Assembly (NCBI GenBank): GCA_030746295.1
Contig: JASLMY010000134.1
Location: 1 to 13,325 of the forward strand
Reading direction: 5' to 3'
Origin: Alphaproteobacteria bacterium
GTDB lineage: Bacteria > Pseudomonadota > Alphaproteobacteria > GCA-2731375
DNA: 13,325 nucleotides
Under the pieces are notes generated by a model. The model saw nothing but the letters and a program-made list of their open reading frames with translations. It searched no databases and was not told the DNA's origin. This document shows, in pieces, positions 13,245 through 13,325 of this stretch. The stretch's first letter is position 1, and each line of letters begins with the position of its first letter. A program made the position numbers and the translations under genes.

Positions 13245-13325
13245 GTGAACCTAGCTCGCATTATCCTGATCGTGGTGGCGCTTGCCTTCGCGGGTGTGAC
13301 CGTCTTCCTCGTGCGAAACTATCTC
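13245..13325 (+). CDS. cpaB: CpaB/RcpC Tad pilus assembly protein, 5' part only
   Basis: Twenty-seven codons are present before the window ends. GTG 13245 has AGAGGAA seven bases upstream. The product begins with MNLARII, then one hydrophobic helix (LIVVALAFAGVTVFLV) and RNYL, exactly the N-terminal anchor pattern of CpaB, which helps form the outer-membrane secretin channel of Tad pili. Position after cpaA supports the call. The rest of the gene lies outside the window. Confidence 0.85.
   Translation, partial: MNLARIILIVVALAFAGVTVFLVRNYL

Overview
The window looks like a chromosomal segment of a GC-rich alphaproteobacterium, probably in or near Rhodospirillales/Kiloniellales. This rests on codon bias, promoters of the form GCTATAAGG, GANTC sites inside promoters, a Tad-pilus locus beginning flp-cpaA-cpaB, and a dgcN-dgcA pair. 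The taxonomic placement is inference. I see no tRNA, rRNA, CRISPR array, transposase or integrase.

Layout. 60-1394 (minus) is a class III PLP aminotransferase. Divergent from it, 1603-4011 encodes a CHASE2-domain class III adenylate cyclase. It is followed at 4098-5150 by an exported HtrA/S1C-like PDZ protein that appears to have lost all three catalytic residues. Then come about 1.5 kb without a credible protein gene (5151-6705). On the right of that gap, mlaC-like (6706-7332), a Sel1-repeat lipoprotein (7412-8263) and mlaA/vacJ (8337-9713) form a lipid-asymmetry-related group, without the MlaFED transporter genes. dgcN-dgcA (9767-11752), for D-glutamate use, follow with a 3-nt gap between them. 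The right end opens a Tad locus: flp pilin (12030-12239), a terminator, the prepilin peptidase cpaA (start probably 12460) and the first 27 codons of cpaB (13245 to the window end).

The most unusual stretch is 5272-6350. Its minus strand reads as a long structured RNA of at least about 1 kb. It has about a dozen short hairpins, eight of them with a UUCG loop, whose stems differ in sequence but stay paired. It ends in a three-way junction followed by a U-tract, which is an intrinsic terminator with no protein gene to serve. In several helices the imperfect pair is G-U on the minus strand but C-A on the plus strand, which picks the minus strand as the RNA. I cannot assign it to a known RNA family. 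Beside it, 6378-6438 carries two strong DnaA boxes, and 6532-6615 carries two CRP-type palindromes upstream of mlaC in an AT-richer stretch.

Possible connection. A cAMP-making cyclase lies in the same window as three GTGA-N6-TCAC sites. One is centred about 42 bp upstream of the predicted flp start of transcription, the classical class II CRP position. A cAMP-CRP-like regulator may therefore control the pilin and the mlaC group. This is inference from sequence motifs only.
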